Source: a virus
Direction: 5' to 3' (one strand)
Length of the DNA stretch: 21,424 nucleotides
IMG/VR virus record: IMGVR_UViG_3300017739_000143
Span: 1-21,424 of that record
Both the position numbers and the translations under genes were made by a program. Under the pieces are notes generated by a model, which did no database searches, was not told the origin of the DNA, and saw only the letters and a program-made list of their open reading frames with translations. Below are positions 6,045-11,927 of the stretch, piece by piece. How positions within the stretch are numbered: the first letter of the stretch is position 1; each line of letters begins with the position of its first letter.

Positions 6045-6073
6045 TTGACCGCAGTGATTACGACCTGTATAAT
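6045..6073 (+). promoter_or_regulatory. Sigma-70-type promoter of the 50-aa gene
   Basis: TTGACC (6045-6050), 17-bp spacer, TATAAT (6068-6073), then AAGGAG and the ATG at 6099. Confidence 0.85.
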
Positions 6074-6098
6074 ATATTTCATAATTAAGGAGAACAAC

Positions 6099-6251
6099 AT
6101 GAAAAACGAAAAAGCGAAAAAAGTCCACAAAACAAAAGCAACATTAGTGGCAGAATTAGAAGTTGCAATGAGATTAGACAAAGGTTTCTTAAACAGTCTA
6201 GAAAGAGCAAATGCTCAAACCATCAAAAGATTAATAGAACAAGTGTCCTAA
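6099..6251 (+). CDS. Small SAP/Rho-N-like helical protein, 50 aa
   Basis: The start at 6099 is supported by AAGGAG 7 bases upstream and a promoter right before it. After a Lys-rich N-terminus (MKNEKAKKVHKTK) comes one short helical module, about residues 14-49, with a LE.A pattern (LDKGFLNSLERANAQTIKRL). The same kind of module forms the C-terminus of the genes at 173-487, 4961-5272 and most of 8988-9173. It is a single-gene unit with its own promoter and terminator in the control region. DNA binding or a regulatory role is plausible but inferred. Confidence 0.75.
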   Translation: MKNEKAKKVHKTKATLVAELEVAMRLDKGFLNSLERANAQTIKRLIEQVS

Positions 6252-6256
6252 TACAG

Positions 6257-6278
6257 AACCCGCGAAAGCGGGTTTTTT
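6257..6278 (+). terminator. Intrinsic terminator of the 50-aa gene
   Basis: AACCCGC-GAAA-GCGGGTT, a 7-bp stem with a GNRA loop, followed by a T run to 6278, 5 bases past the stop codon. Confidence 0.92.
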
Positions 6279-6292
6279 ATTTTCAAAAAGAC

Positions 6293-6321
6293 TTGACAAG
6301 AGCGGAAAATCGTGCTACAAT
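6293..6321 (+). promoter_or_regulatory. Sigma-70-type promoter of a ~245-nt rightward RNA
   Basis: TTGACA (6293-6298), 17-bp spacer, TACAAT (6316-6321), start near 6328. Confidence 0.8.
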
Positions 6322-6399
6322 ACCTGGGTGGCGGGCGGGATACCCGCGCTAGGTTTTGGGACAAATGACCGCTTTGGCGGCCTGTGTGTGTGACAGACT

Positions 6400-6419
6400 T
6401 GTGGATAACCTGTGGATAA
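6400..6419 (-). promoter_or_regulatory. Two DnaA boxes
   Basis: TTATCCACA occurs twice on the minus strand (6419-6411 and 6408-6400), 2 bases apart, both perfect matches to the E. coli DnaA box consensus. With the 26-nt repeats and the AT-rich tract at 6979-7024 they suggest DnaA-dependent replication or regulation. Confidence 0.75.
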
Positions 6420-6448
6420 GTGCTTATGTCACAAAGACTTCATGTTTG

Positions 6449-6474
6449 CACTTCACTTTTCCACTCTGGCGCAG
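6449..6474 (+). repeat. 26-nt repeat, copy 2
   Basis: Same unit as 5901-5926; the CACTCTGGCGCAG half spans 6462-6474. Confidence 0.7.
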
Positions 6475-6489
6475 ACGCCATTGATTTTT

Positions 6490-6515
6490 CACTTCGTTTT
6501 GCCACTCTGGCGCAG
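6490..6515 (+). repeat. 26-nt repeat, copy 3
   Basis: Same unit; the CACTCTGGCGCAG half spans 6503-6515, starting 41 bases after that of copy 2. Confidence 0.7.
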
Positions 6516-6531
6516 GAAAGCGCTTTTTGTA

Positions 6532-6572
6532 AATGAGAATCGTTATGAGAATGATTCTCATTCAGCTTTTTT
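6532..6572 (+). terminator. Hairpin with T run that also contains a Fur-box-like palindrome
   Basis: AATGAGAATC (6532-6541) pairs perfectly with GATTCTCATT (6553-6562), followed by CAGC and a T run (6567-6572), which can end the 6328 RNA. Within it ATGAGAAT-G-ATTCTCAT (6545-6561) is a perfect 8-1-8 inverted repeat very close to the Fur consensus. Which reading is right cannot be told. Confidence 0.5.
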
Positions 6573-6581
6573 CTTGGAGAC

Positions 6582-6608
6582 AAAAAAAAATCCCCATTTC
6601 TGAGGATT
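6582..6608 (-). terminator. Intrinsic terminator of the ~360-nt leftward RNA
   Basis: Minus strand AATCCTC (6608-6602) pairs with GGGGATT (6595-6589), 6-nt loop, then nine T (6590-6582). Confidence 0.8.
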
Positions 6609-6944
6609 TTGCAAAATTTACTATTAGGTTAATAATATTAAAATGGCGAGCTAGTTCGATATAATCTCCCTAGCCCTTGCCAAGTCGCTGAGACAATCCT
6701 CCCCAAACAATTTCCGTTTCCTTTGGTGGTTAAGTCTTGCTTCGTTCTAAAAATCGTGAGATAATTAGCTTCGCAAACCCTAGAGCCATTAGTCAGTTAG
6801 GTATTTCCTTGACGACATTGAGTCTTAGCTAGTCCAAGGGTTAGAGGTCTGGGGTGTATCCTAGTAAGCTCGAAAGCGTTTTGGCATTTCCTGTCTCTCT
6901 CATGGGGTTGGTCGTTTCCTTCCTTCCTTGTTCCCCTTGAACAT
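6582..6944 (-). ncRNA. Candidate structured RNA, ~360 nt
   Basis: There is no gene on either strand. The minus strand has a promoter (6951-6978) and a strong terminator (6582-6608). Near the 3' end GGC-AA-GGGCTAG (6684-6673 region) pairs with CTAGCTC-GCC (about 6652-6643). GGAAA followed by YRCC/ACC occurs several times along the 5' half (near 6918, 6889 and 6808). The length is that of a tmRNA, but I find neither a TTCGA T-arm matched to a 5' acceptor strand nor a convincing tag, and no RNase P core. Class unknown. Confidence 0.55.
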
Positions 6945-6950
6945 AATATA

Positions 6951-6978
6951 ATTATACGCCTTTGCAAGAAAAAAACAA
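6951..6978 (-). promoter_or_regulatory. Promoter of the ~360-nt leftward RNA
   Basis: Minus strand TATAAT (6956-6951) with a partial -35 box TTGTTT (6978-6973), 16-bp spacer. Start near 6944. Confidence 0.6.
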
Positions 6979-7024
6979 GTCTTTTTTCAATTTATTTTCA
7001 TTTATTTTTTTTTAATTATTTTGC
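6979..7024. other. AT-rich tract, possible unwinding element
   Basis: About 45 bases almost wholly A/T with T runs, between the leftward RNA promoter and the palindromic operator. Near DnaA boxes such a tract is a candidate DNA unwinding element. Confidence 0.4.
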
Positions 7025-7033
7025 GAAAAACCC

Positions 7034-7085
7034 TTGACAAAATCCGTTCGCACCCTTAAACTTAACGTAAGTTAAGTTTAAGGGT
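7034..7085 (+). promoter_or_regulatory. Palindromic operator overlapping a promoter, copy 1
   Basis: ACCCTTAAACTTAAC-GTAA-GTTAAGTTTAAGGGT (each arm 15 nt, 7052-7066 and 7071-7085) is a perfect inverted repeat. TTGACA at 7034-7039 is spaced 17 bp from TAAACT (7057-7062), so the left arm covers the -10 box. The same arrangement recurs at 9363-9411. A shared repressor is likely; the product from here would be a ~70-nt transcript ending at 7138. Confidence 0.65.
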
Positions 7086-7110
7086 GAGTCAAGTTTCTTG
7101 ACATAGCCCA

Positions 7111-7138
7111 AAAAAAGAGGGCATTAAGCCCTCTTTTT
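7111..7138. terminator. Bidirectional intrinsic terminator
   Basis: AAAAAGAGGGC / GCCCTCTTTTT, 11-bp stem with A run on one side and T run on the other, so it works on both strands: for rightward transcripts from the operator and for the leftward cassette ending at 7170. Confidence 0.88.
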
Positions 7139-7169
7139 ATTTGCCCTCTAGGGCGTTCTCTAAGCCCCT

Positions 7170-7691
7170 CTAAGCAGTTTTATTCCATTGTCTAGCGTTG
7201 GAAACGATAGCCCCTAAGTCCATTAGTGCTTCGAGGTTGGCTTCGTTGTCGTCAAAAAACCATTTTTCCATATCTCGATAACAAGGCAAATTAAACAAAT
7301 AACGACATTGAGCCTTTTTTAATATATGGTCTTTTGTCGTGTTGCCAATCGGTCTTGAAATGATTTTATCAAAATAGATATTATGAAAATAAATAAATTC
7401 ATAATCCCATTTTCCGAGTTCTCTAGCTGTGCAAAGAATAACCATATCTCCATTTTTATAAACCTGTTGCAGTTTGGCATATAGTGGCAAGAGGGAATCT
7501 TGAAAAATATAATCTTTAGTAGATTTTTCTTTCCAATTTTCTAGGTCGATATTTCCTTGCTCATCATGGATTGCTCGGTGGCTCGAATCTATAATTGTTC
7601 CATCTAAATCAAAAATATAGATTCTAGGATTTAGATTATAAAATCTTTCGCATTGTTTCGTTTTAGTTATATGTCTATATGTTCGGCTCAT
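7170..7691 (-). CDS. HAD-superfamily phosphatase
   Basis: The 173-residue protein has all four HAD motifs in order: D28-x-D30-G-T (IFDLDGTIID), T88 (VILCTAREL), a Lys near 120-126, and D147-D148 (WFFDDNEANL). D28 would be the nucleophile and D30 the acid/base. The small cap and the CTAR motif resemble the 3'-phosphatase domain of phage polynucleotide kinase and related small phosphatases. Without a kinase domain the substrate is open (nucleotide or 3'-phosphate ends). It is the last gene of the leftward cassette and overlaps the membrane gene by 4 bases. Confidence 0.8.
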   Translation of the reverse strand: MSRTYRHITKTKQCERFYNLNPRIYIFDLDGTIIDSSHRAIHDEQGNIDLENWKEKSTKDYIFQDSLLPLYAKLQQVYKNGDMVILCTARELGKWDYEFIYFHNIYFDKIISRPIGNTTKDHILKKAQCRYLFNLPCYRDMEKWFFDDNEANLEALMDLGAIVSNARQWNKTA

Positions 7692-7924
7692 GCTAACCTC
7701 GATAATTGGGCGATTGCCATTAATACAGTAATAATCATTAATTCCTTGTTTAGTTCTAAATAGGAATAACCGAAAATAATTAAGTTTCCAATTATGATAA
7801 ATGGAATCTTAAAAGATAAATCGATAAAACCTTGCAAGGCTAAAAAGACAAGGGCAAAGCCGATATATAAAATCAATTGCCTTTTCTTTTGTGGTCTAGT
7901 ATCTAAATAATCATAATGTTTCAT
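7688..7924 (-). CDS. Three-helix membrane protein, 78 aa
   Basis: A basic N-terminus (MKHYDYLDTRPQKKRQ) precedes two or three hydrophobic segments (about residues 17-34, 39-56 and 60-76). GGGAG lies before the ATG and the 3' end overlaps the HAD gene. Not recognised; it could be a membrane effector or holin-like protein. Confidence 0.65.
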   Translation of the reverse strand: MKHYDYLDTRPQKKRQLILYIGFALVFLALQGFIDLSFKIPFIIIGNLIIFGYSYLELNKELMIITVLMAIAQLSRLA

Positions 7925-7926
7925 TT

Positions 7927-8094
7927 TTAAAATCTCCCTTTAAATAATTCTCTAACCAATCCAAAATGTTTATCTGATAAATATTCTAGGTGTTTTGGTC
8001 TTTTGCTTTTTCTCTCTATGAGTTCTTTAAGTGTAGGAACATCATCAAATTTTGATGTTCCCTTTATTTTTAAATCTAATTCTAATTGTTTCAT
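7927..8094 (-). CDS. Hypothetical protein, 55 aa
   Basis: A frame from ATG 8094, overlapping the stop of the exonuclease gene (ATGA), to TAA 7927. The product starts MKQLELDLKIKGTSKFDDVP and is helical and basic in its second half. A G-rich ribosome-binding site precedes it and the next ATG follows 3 bases after the stop. No family recognised. Confidence 0.6.
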   Translation of the reverse strand: MKQLELDLKIKGTSKFDDVPTLKELIERKSKRPKHLEYLSDKHFGLVRELFKGRF

Positions 8095-8984
8095 AATGCT
8101 AATTCCCCCTGAATTGCTGTTGGTTGTGCTTTAACCCTCTTTTTAGGTTTAGCGATTTTCTTGTTTCTGTGTTCTAGTTTTGATTTCATAGTTCTCTTAT
8201 CTTGAATCATTTTCCATGATACGCCCTTAATATTATTTAAAAAATGTTTCTTAATAATATTTTTATGAGTTGCCCATGCTTTAGATAAAATCATAAATTC
8301 AAGTTCTGAATCATGTTGTGCTGTATGTGGCTCAATATAATCAACATCAAGATTAAGCCACCTTGCAACAGCTTCAGCCGAATATGAAATGTTATTATTC
8401 TCGGTTGTCATTCTGTCTTTATCTTCTTCGGGTAGGGATTCAATCCACCTATAGAATTTTTGATTTAACAATAAATGAGCCGAGATATCCATTAAGCAAG
8501 TTGTAGATAATCCCATAGCTTTTTTCTTTAAGTAAAAAGATTTATGCCTTATCTTTGTATGCGTTGTTCTGATAGTTCCAATTTTTCTATCTTCTCCGAT
8601 ATCGAAGTTATAATTGTAAGCAGTCAAAATCTCTACGCCCATGCTGTGCATTGTATTATCCCATTCAGCGATTATATCTTTCCATGATTTAACCTTATGT
8701 GGATTATTGATAGCGTCTTTCCATGCTCTAGCCATTGCCCCATTTGTTGCATAGGCTTCGCCTGTTTCTTTATTCTTAAATAAAAAGTTTCCGATATCTT
8801 CCATGACTTCACGAACATAATAATCCATTTTTTTAACATGGTGTGATTCGGTCTGTTCTATATTTCCAAAGACTGCCCCAAAATGATAAACCAATCCATG
8901 AGCAGTAGAATTTTTAAAACAAGTTTCAGTATCGACAACACAAGCGATTGTTCGCTTGTGTTGTGGTTGTGTTTTAGGCGACAT
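8091..8984 (-). CDS. DnaQ-like (DEDD) 3'-5' exonuclease
   Basis: Start set at ATG 8984; a TTG one codon earlier is possible. The 297-residue product has the exonuclease motifs: ExoI D18-x-E20 (VVDTET), ExoII with Asp in TAYNYNFDIG (about 127), and ExoIII H-x4-D (EPHTAQHDSELEF, near 220), the DEDDh pattern of proofreading domains and RNase T. These enzymes remove nucleotides from 3' ends with two metal ions. Between ExoI and ExoII lies a longer than usual insert (about 40-115), and the C-terminus is a basic tail rich in Lys. It overlaps the 55-aa gene and starts right after the stop of the 8988 gene. Confidence 0.75.
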   Translation of the reverse strand: MSPKTQPQHKRTIACVVDTETCFKNSTAHGLVYHFGAVFGNIEQTESHHVKKMDYYVREVMEDIGNFLFKNKETGEAYATNGAMARAWKDAINNPHKVKSWKDIIAEWDNTMHSMGVEILTAYNYNFDIGEDRKIGTIRTTHTKIRHKSFYLKKKAMGLSTTCLMDISAHLLLNQKFYRWIESLPEEDKDRMTTENNNISYSAEAVARWLNLDVDYIEPHTAQHDSELEFMILSKAWATHKNIIKKHFLNNIKGVSWKMIQDKRTMKSKLEHRNKKIAKPKKRVKAQPTAIQGELAL

Positions 8985-8987
8985 CAA

Positions 8988-9173
8988 TTAAGCCCCCTTG
9001 TAATCAGCTTTGACTTCAAGGGCGATTGCTATGTTTTCAATATCAATCTTTGTTGCTCTCTCCAATGCTGGAAGCGTTAGCCCTGTTTGGTCTTTGATTA
9101 CTTTAACCATAGCCGATTTTGTAAGGTCGCTATAGTATGTTTTCTTTTCAGTTTTCTTTTTTATCAATGGCAT
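8988..9173 (-). CDS. Small SAP/Rho-N-like protein, 61 aa
   Basis: First gene of the leftward cassette, with AAGGAG before its ATG and a promoter at 9206-9233. A Lys-rich start (MPLIKKKTEKKTYY) leads into a helical module, TGLTLPALERATKIDIENIA, with the LE.A pattern shared with the genes at 6099-6251, 173-487 and 4961-5272. This suggests a family of short nucleic-acid-binding modules spread through the genome; the role is inferred. Confidence 0.65.
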   Translation of the reverse strand: MPLIKKKTEKKTYYSDLTKSAMVKVIKDQTGLTLPALERATKIDIENIAIALEVKADYKGA

Positions 9174-9205
9174 TTTTTCTCCTTATATATGTTATTGATT
9201 AATCT

Positions 9206-9233
9206 AGTATAGCAGTTAGAGTGCAATTTACAA
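9206..9233 (-). promoter_or_regulatory. Promoter of the leftward exonuclease cassette
   Basis: Minus strand TTGTAA (9233-9228), 16-bp spacer, TATACT (9211-9206). Confidence 0.6.
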
Positions 9234-9362
9234 TAGCAATTGTTAGACATTTAGAGGGCAAAATGTATGCAAAAATTATATACGATTTCTCTTGCATTTT
9301 TAGGCGATATGTGGTATGGGCGCCGCTGTATGGATATACAGTAGTTTATTTTTGAAATGGGG

Positions 9363-9411
9363 TTGACAAAACGCGTGCATACCCTTAAACTTACGTAGTA
9401 AGTTTAAGGGT
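9363..9411 (+). promoter_or_regulatory. Palindromic operator overlapping a promoter, copy 2
   Basis: Arms of 14 nt starting ACCCTTAAACTTAC (9381-9394) and ending at 9411 with a GTA loop, same sequence as the copy at 7052-7085. TTGACA (9363-9368), 17-bp spacer, TAAACT (9386-9391) repeats the same geometry. TTGACAA and TTGTCAA flank it as an outer inverted repeat. It faces the rightward genes from 9476. Confidence 0.65.
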
Positions 9412-9441
9412 TGGTTGTCAATAAATAAATGAAATTAATCC

Positions 9442-9469
9442 TTGCAATTTTAAATGAGAGGTATATAAT
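9442..9469 (+). promoter_or_regulatory. Promoter of the four-gene micro-operon
   Basis: TTGCAA (9442-9447), 16-bp spacer, TATAAT (9464-9469). The expected start falls on the ATG at 9476, so the first gene would be leaderless. Confidence 0.65.
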
Positions 9470-9475
9470 ATAATT

Positions 9476-9640
9476 ATGAACGAGAAAAAATTAACAAAAA
9501 AAGAATTATTAGAAGCAATCGAATCTTATGAGAGAATGATAAGAAACGAGAGCCTAATGAAAACATTCACGAAACATATGCGAGGTGCATTTGTGGTGAG
9601 GTTAGGCAGATTAAATGCCGAATTAAAAAGGAGAAAATAA
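9476..9640 (+). CDS. Small basic helical protein, 54 aa, probably leaderless
   Basis: The product MNEKKLTKKELLEAIESYER... is helical and ends in a basic segment (RLGRLNAELKRRK). There is no ribosome-binding site, but the -10 box ends 6 bases before the ATG, so the mRNA likely begins at the start codon. Stop and next start overlap (TAATG). Function unknown. Confidence 0.6.
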   Translation: MNEKKLTKKELLEAIESYERMIRNESLMKTFTKHMRGAFVVRLGRLNAELKRRK

Positions 9641-9777
9641 TGGCAACATTAACAATATCAAGCGACCATAATCCAGGGGTCGTAGTTCTGAAAGGGAAAA
9701 TGGCTTGGATTCAAAAAAGAGCATGGGCATATAGAAACAAGGGTTTCAATGTCTTAATAACATGGGAGCAAAAATAA
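9640..9777 (+). CDS. Hypothetical protein, 45 aa
   Basis: Coupled by TAATG at both ends, with AAGGAG upstream in the previous gene. The product (MATLTISSDHNPGVVVLKGK...) looks like a small beta/alpha protein with Trp and Arg near the end. Not recognised. Confidence 0.55.
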   Translation: MATLTISSDHNPGVVVLKGKMAWIQKRAWAYRNKGFNVLITWEQK

Positions 9778-9845
9778 TGGAAACCTTATTAATATTAACC
9801 CCTGCCATATTATTATTAATGGTTGCATTGTGGGTGTCATCATGA
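9777..9845 (+). CDS. Membrane peptide, 22 aa
   Basis: A 22-residue frame that is almost entirely one hydrophobic helix (METLLILTPAILLLMVALWV). It is linked by TAATG to the gene before and ATGA to the gene after, which is the main reason to accept it. Confidence 0.42.
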   Translation: METLLILTPAILLLMVALWVSS

Positions 9846-9997
9846 GAACGAAACAACAACAAAAAAATCATGAAGCATGGCTAAGACAAAAAGCAAAGAT
9901 AATTAAATATCTAAATGAGAATGAGATGATAGTATTCTTCTTGCTAGGTCTTTGCTTCTTAGTCATGGTAGGATTTCTAGCTGTTGCAGTTGCATAG
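9842..9997 (+). CDS. Single-pass membrane protein, 51 aa
   Basis: A polar N-terminal half (MRTKQQQKNHEAWLRQKAKI) is followed by one long TM helix (about residues 30-51). It ends the four-gene overlapping set. The layout (cytoplasmic helix then C-terminal TM) is seen in small phage membrane proteins; no family assigned. Confidence 0.55.
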   Translation: MRTKQQQKNHEAWLRQKAKIIKYLNENEMIVFFLLGLCFLVMVGFLAVAVA

Positions 9998-10138
9998 CTA
10001 GGTCATTAGAGAGGGGGGTTATGAGACTCCCTCTCCTCCTATAGCTCTAGCTCCCCCACACGTGTAACTTTTGAAAAATTTTCGAACTACAAAAAGACGC
10101 ACACTGTAGCATCGTGACGATGCATACGAAAATAATTC
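9998..10138. other. Intergenic stretch with hairpin and inverted repeat
   Basis: No gene. GAGAGGG (10009-10015) pairs with CCCTCTC (10029-10035) without a T run; GCATCG-TGA-CGATGC (10109-10123) is a perfect inverted repeat 16 bases before the next -35 box and could be an operator. Confidence 0.45.
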
Positions 10139-10167
10139 TTGACATCAGATATAAAATTTGATATAAT
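10139..10167 (+). promoter_or_regulatory. Sigma-70-type promoter of the rightward main block
   Basis: TTGACA (10139-10144), 17-bp spacer, TATAAT (10162-10167). The start is expected at 10174, the A of the ATG. Confidence 0.85.
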
Positions 10168-10173
10168 TCTCCT

Positions 10174-10848
10174 ATGAATGAAACTTTTAGAGAATGGGCA
10201 GACGTTAATCAACTTTTTGAGTTAAATTATCAGAAATGCTACAATTATCGAGACTTCGATGACTTTGAAAAGCAATGGAAAGATATTTTCACGAAGTTCG
10301 GCTTACACAAAGAATCTTTTAATAATAAAGTATTACTAGATATCGGATGTGGGTCAAGACCTGCACTTTCTTATTTTAGTTCAGACAATGAAAAACATTG
10401 TGTGGAGCCTCTACTAGATGACCTTATGAAAGTAGAGAAAAGCAAGTACAATGTATTTCCAGGAAAGACTCCGTGGCATAACAAAGAAAACCTACCTAAT
10501 ACAAAAATTAAGGATTGGTTTACGGAGGAAGACTACAAATTACATTCAGTCCCTTACGAGACTTTAGTACCAGAGTTAAGGGGCAAAGTAGATTTTTTAC
10601 TTTGTTGGAATGTATTAGACCATGGCTATGATTGGAGAACAGGATTGAGTAATATGCTACTCTATCTAAAGAAGGGAGGTTTACTACTATTAGGAACCGA
10701 CTTCGACGCTCACAAGTATCATCTAGGTATAGACAATCCAGATTACTTAAAAGAATTGATTAGCTACAATTTTGAAATAATAAGTCCAAAGGTAGAACAC
10801 TCTCAACGATGGGATAGGGACTATATGGTACTAGCACGTAAAATATGA
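10174..10848 (+). CDS. Class I SAM-dependent methyltransferase
   Basis: The 224-residue protein has motif I LLDIGCGSRPALSY (about residues 54-67) for SAM binding, an acidic post-I strand (KHCVEPLL), motif IV-like DFLLCWNVLDHGYDW (about 139-153) and a GGLLLLGTDF strand. The fold is clear, the target is not; the lack of a DPPY motif argues against DNA N-methylation. Similar genes are common in marine T4-like phages. It probably starts a leaderless transcript and overlaps the next gene by 4 bases. Confidence 0.78.
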   Translation: MNETFREWADVNQLFELNYQKCYNYRDFDDFEKQWKDIFTKFGLHKESFNNKVLLDIGCGSRPALSYFSSDNEKHCVEPLLDDLMKVEKSKYNVFPGKTPWHNKENLPNTKIKDWFTEEDYKLHSVPYETLVPELRGKVDFLLCWNVLDHGYDWRTGLSNMLLYLKKGGLLLLGTDFDAHKYHLGIDNPDYLKELISYNFEIISPKVEHSQRWDRDYMVLARKI

Positions 10849-11312
10849 GTAAACCAACAGATATCGCAGTAAAAATGAGTCCAGAAGGGTTAGAGATAGC
10901 CAACGCATACTTAGAACTTGGGTCTACACAAGCTGTATGCATACGCCTAAATATAGATGAAAATACCGTGCAAGATTATTTAGGTAAGCGAGAGATTAAA
11001 CAATATATCGACCAAGTGTACCTGGACACGGGCTACAGAAATAGATTTAAGATAGCCCATGCACTAGACGATATAATAGATAAGAAGTTAGACGAAGCAG
11101 AAGAATCTCAAATTTATACTAACAAAGACATAGCCGACCTGCTCTCAATGGCACATAAAATGAGAATGGACGAAATAAAAGCTATGGCAGACTTGGAGAA
11201 AGCAAAAGCCTCCAATATTAAAAACCAAACAAATGTACAAATTAATAGTGATTTACCTTTTGGACAAGGTAACTATGGGAAACTCATGGAAAAACTATTA
11301 AAGGAGGAATAA
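10845..11312 (+). CDS. HTH protein, candidate small terminase subunit
   Basis: The 155-residue protein has an N-terminal helix-turn-helix (about residues 15-50: IANAYLELGSTQAVCIRLNI...NTVQDYLGKREI) and a long helical middle (YLDTGYRNRFKIAHALDDII, then KDIADLLSMAHKMRMDEIK). This arrangement, and the TGYRNR...HKMRMDE pattern, resembles small terminase subunits of marine phages, which bind the packaging site and feed DNA to the large subunit. No large terminase gene is in view, so the call is tentative. Confidence 0.5.
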   Translation: MSKPTDIAVKMSPEGLEIANAYLELGSTQAVCIRLNIDENTVQDYLGKREIKQYIDQVYLDTGYRNRFKIAHALDDIIDKKLDEAEESQIYTNKDIADLLSMAHKMRMDEIKAMADLEKAKASNIKNQTNVQINSDLPFGQGNYGKLMEKLLKEE

Positions 11313-11503
11313 TGATACATTTAAGCAGTTACATGCAAGAAGACAAACGCGCAGAAGTTTTCAAAAAGGATGGCCACTATGGTGCAACCTTTTATGATAA
11401 TGATGAAAGAGTTGGAGAAGAACTCTACGTAGGACACAGTGAATCGTATGCAGAGAATGCAGCAGAAAACTATGTTCTAGGAATCAAACAAGTTGGCGTA
11501 TAG
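11312..11503 (+). CDS. Hypothetical protein, 63 aa
   Basis: AAGGAGGAA precedes the ATG. The product (MIHLSSYMQEDKRAEVFKKD...) has a short beta sheet pattern followed by a helix with SYAENAAENYVLGI, a closing I have seen in small phage proteins of unknown role. It overlaps the iscU start by 11 bases. Confidence 0.6.
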   Translation: MIHLSSYMQEDKRAEVFKKDGHYGATFYDNDERVGEELYVGHSESYAENAAENYVLGIKQVGV

Positions 11504-11927
11504 TAAAGAAGTAGTAGAAAGGTTCGAACAAGTCTTAGCAAGTCCTAAGCAGTTCAGTGTGGGTCGCTTTGACCCAAATGACCCCGATGTAGCTACTGGT
11601 ATGACAGGAGCACCTGCATGTGGTGATGTCATGAAATTACAACTTAAACTAGACAAAGATGAAACAATCATTGATGTTAAGTTTAAAACCTACGGATGTG
11701 GAAGTGCTATAGCTTCTTCTACTATGTTCGTAGAATTACTAAAAGGTAAAACAATTGAAGAAGCAAAAGAGATTAAGGACAAAGACATAGCAGAAGCGTT
11801 ACAGCTTCCGCCTATCAAGTTACACTGCTCCGTTCTAGCTGAGGATTCTATTAAACAAGCAATCCAAAACTGGAAGGAGAAAAATGAAAATAATATGGAA
11901 ACAGTTCCACAAGATGATGAAATCTAA
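11493..11927 (+). CDS. iscU: IscU-like Fe-S cluster scaffold
   Basis: The frame opens at TTG 11493 with AGGA about 10 bases upstream, overlapping the previous gene. All hallmark residues are present: C43 and D45 (GAPACGDVMKLQ), C69 (KTYGCGSAIASS), H111-C112 (LHCSVLAED), and the chaperone-binding LPPIK (105-109; LPPVK in E. coli). IscU assembles [2Fe-2S] clusters on these Cys and passes them on with HscA/HscB. The first 25 residues are slightly longer than in E. coli and there is a polar 17-residue tail. It is next to an IscA-like gene, so the pair may boost cluster supply during infection. Catalytic completeness suggests it works. Confidence 0.9.
   Translation: MAYSKEVVERFEQVLASPKQFSVGRFDPNDPDVATGMTGAPACGDVMKLQLKLDKDETIIDVKFKTYGCGSAIASSTMFVELLKGKTIEEAKEIKDKDIAEALQLPPIKLHCSVLAEDSIKQAIQNWKEKNENNMETVPQDDEI

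Larger units (their letters stand above)
6328..6572 (+). ncRNA. Candidate small RNA, ~245 nt
   Basis: The interval lies between a strong promoter and a hairpin-plus-T-run end. It carries GCGGG/CCCGC and CCGC-TTTG-GCGG hairpins near its start, the two DnaA boxes, and copies 2 and 3 of the 26-nt repeat. A 39-codon frame from 6366 has no ribosome-binding site and is not convincing. It may instead be a primer or regulatory transcript of an origin. Confidence 0.45.
9234..9475. other. Divergent intergenic control region
   Basis: No gene. It holds a CTGTAT-GGAT-ATACAG hairpin (9326-9341), the second palindromic operator (9363-9411), and a rightward promoter (9442-9469). Confidence 0.55.

Noticed and set aside
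5497-6088. Rightward frames of 76-92 codons and a leftward one of 105 across the control region
   Set aside because: They run through promoters, palindromes and repeats, with no start signals and low-complexity products.
6412-6603. 63-codon rightward frame
   Set aside because: It crosses the 26-nt repeats, the hairpin and a terminator; no ribosome-binding site.
6582-6944. tmRNA or RNase P RNA
   Set aside because: No acceptor-type pairing of 5' and 3' ends, no matched T-arm, no recognisable tag peptide, and none of the conserved RNase P core segments.
9998-10040. Terminator for the four-gene micro-operon
   Set aside because: The GAGAGGG/CCCTCTC hairpin is not followed by a T run, so I list it only as a structure.
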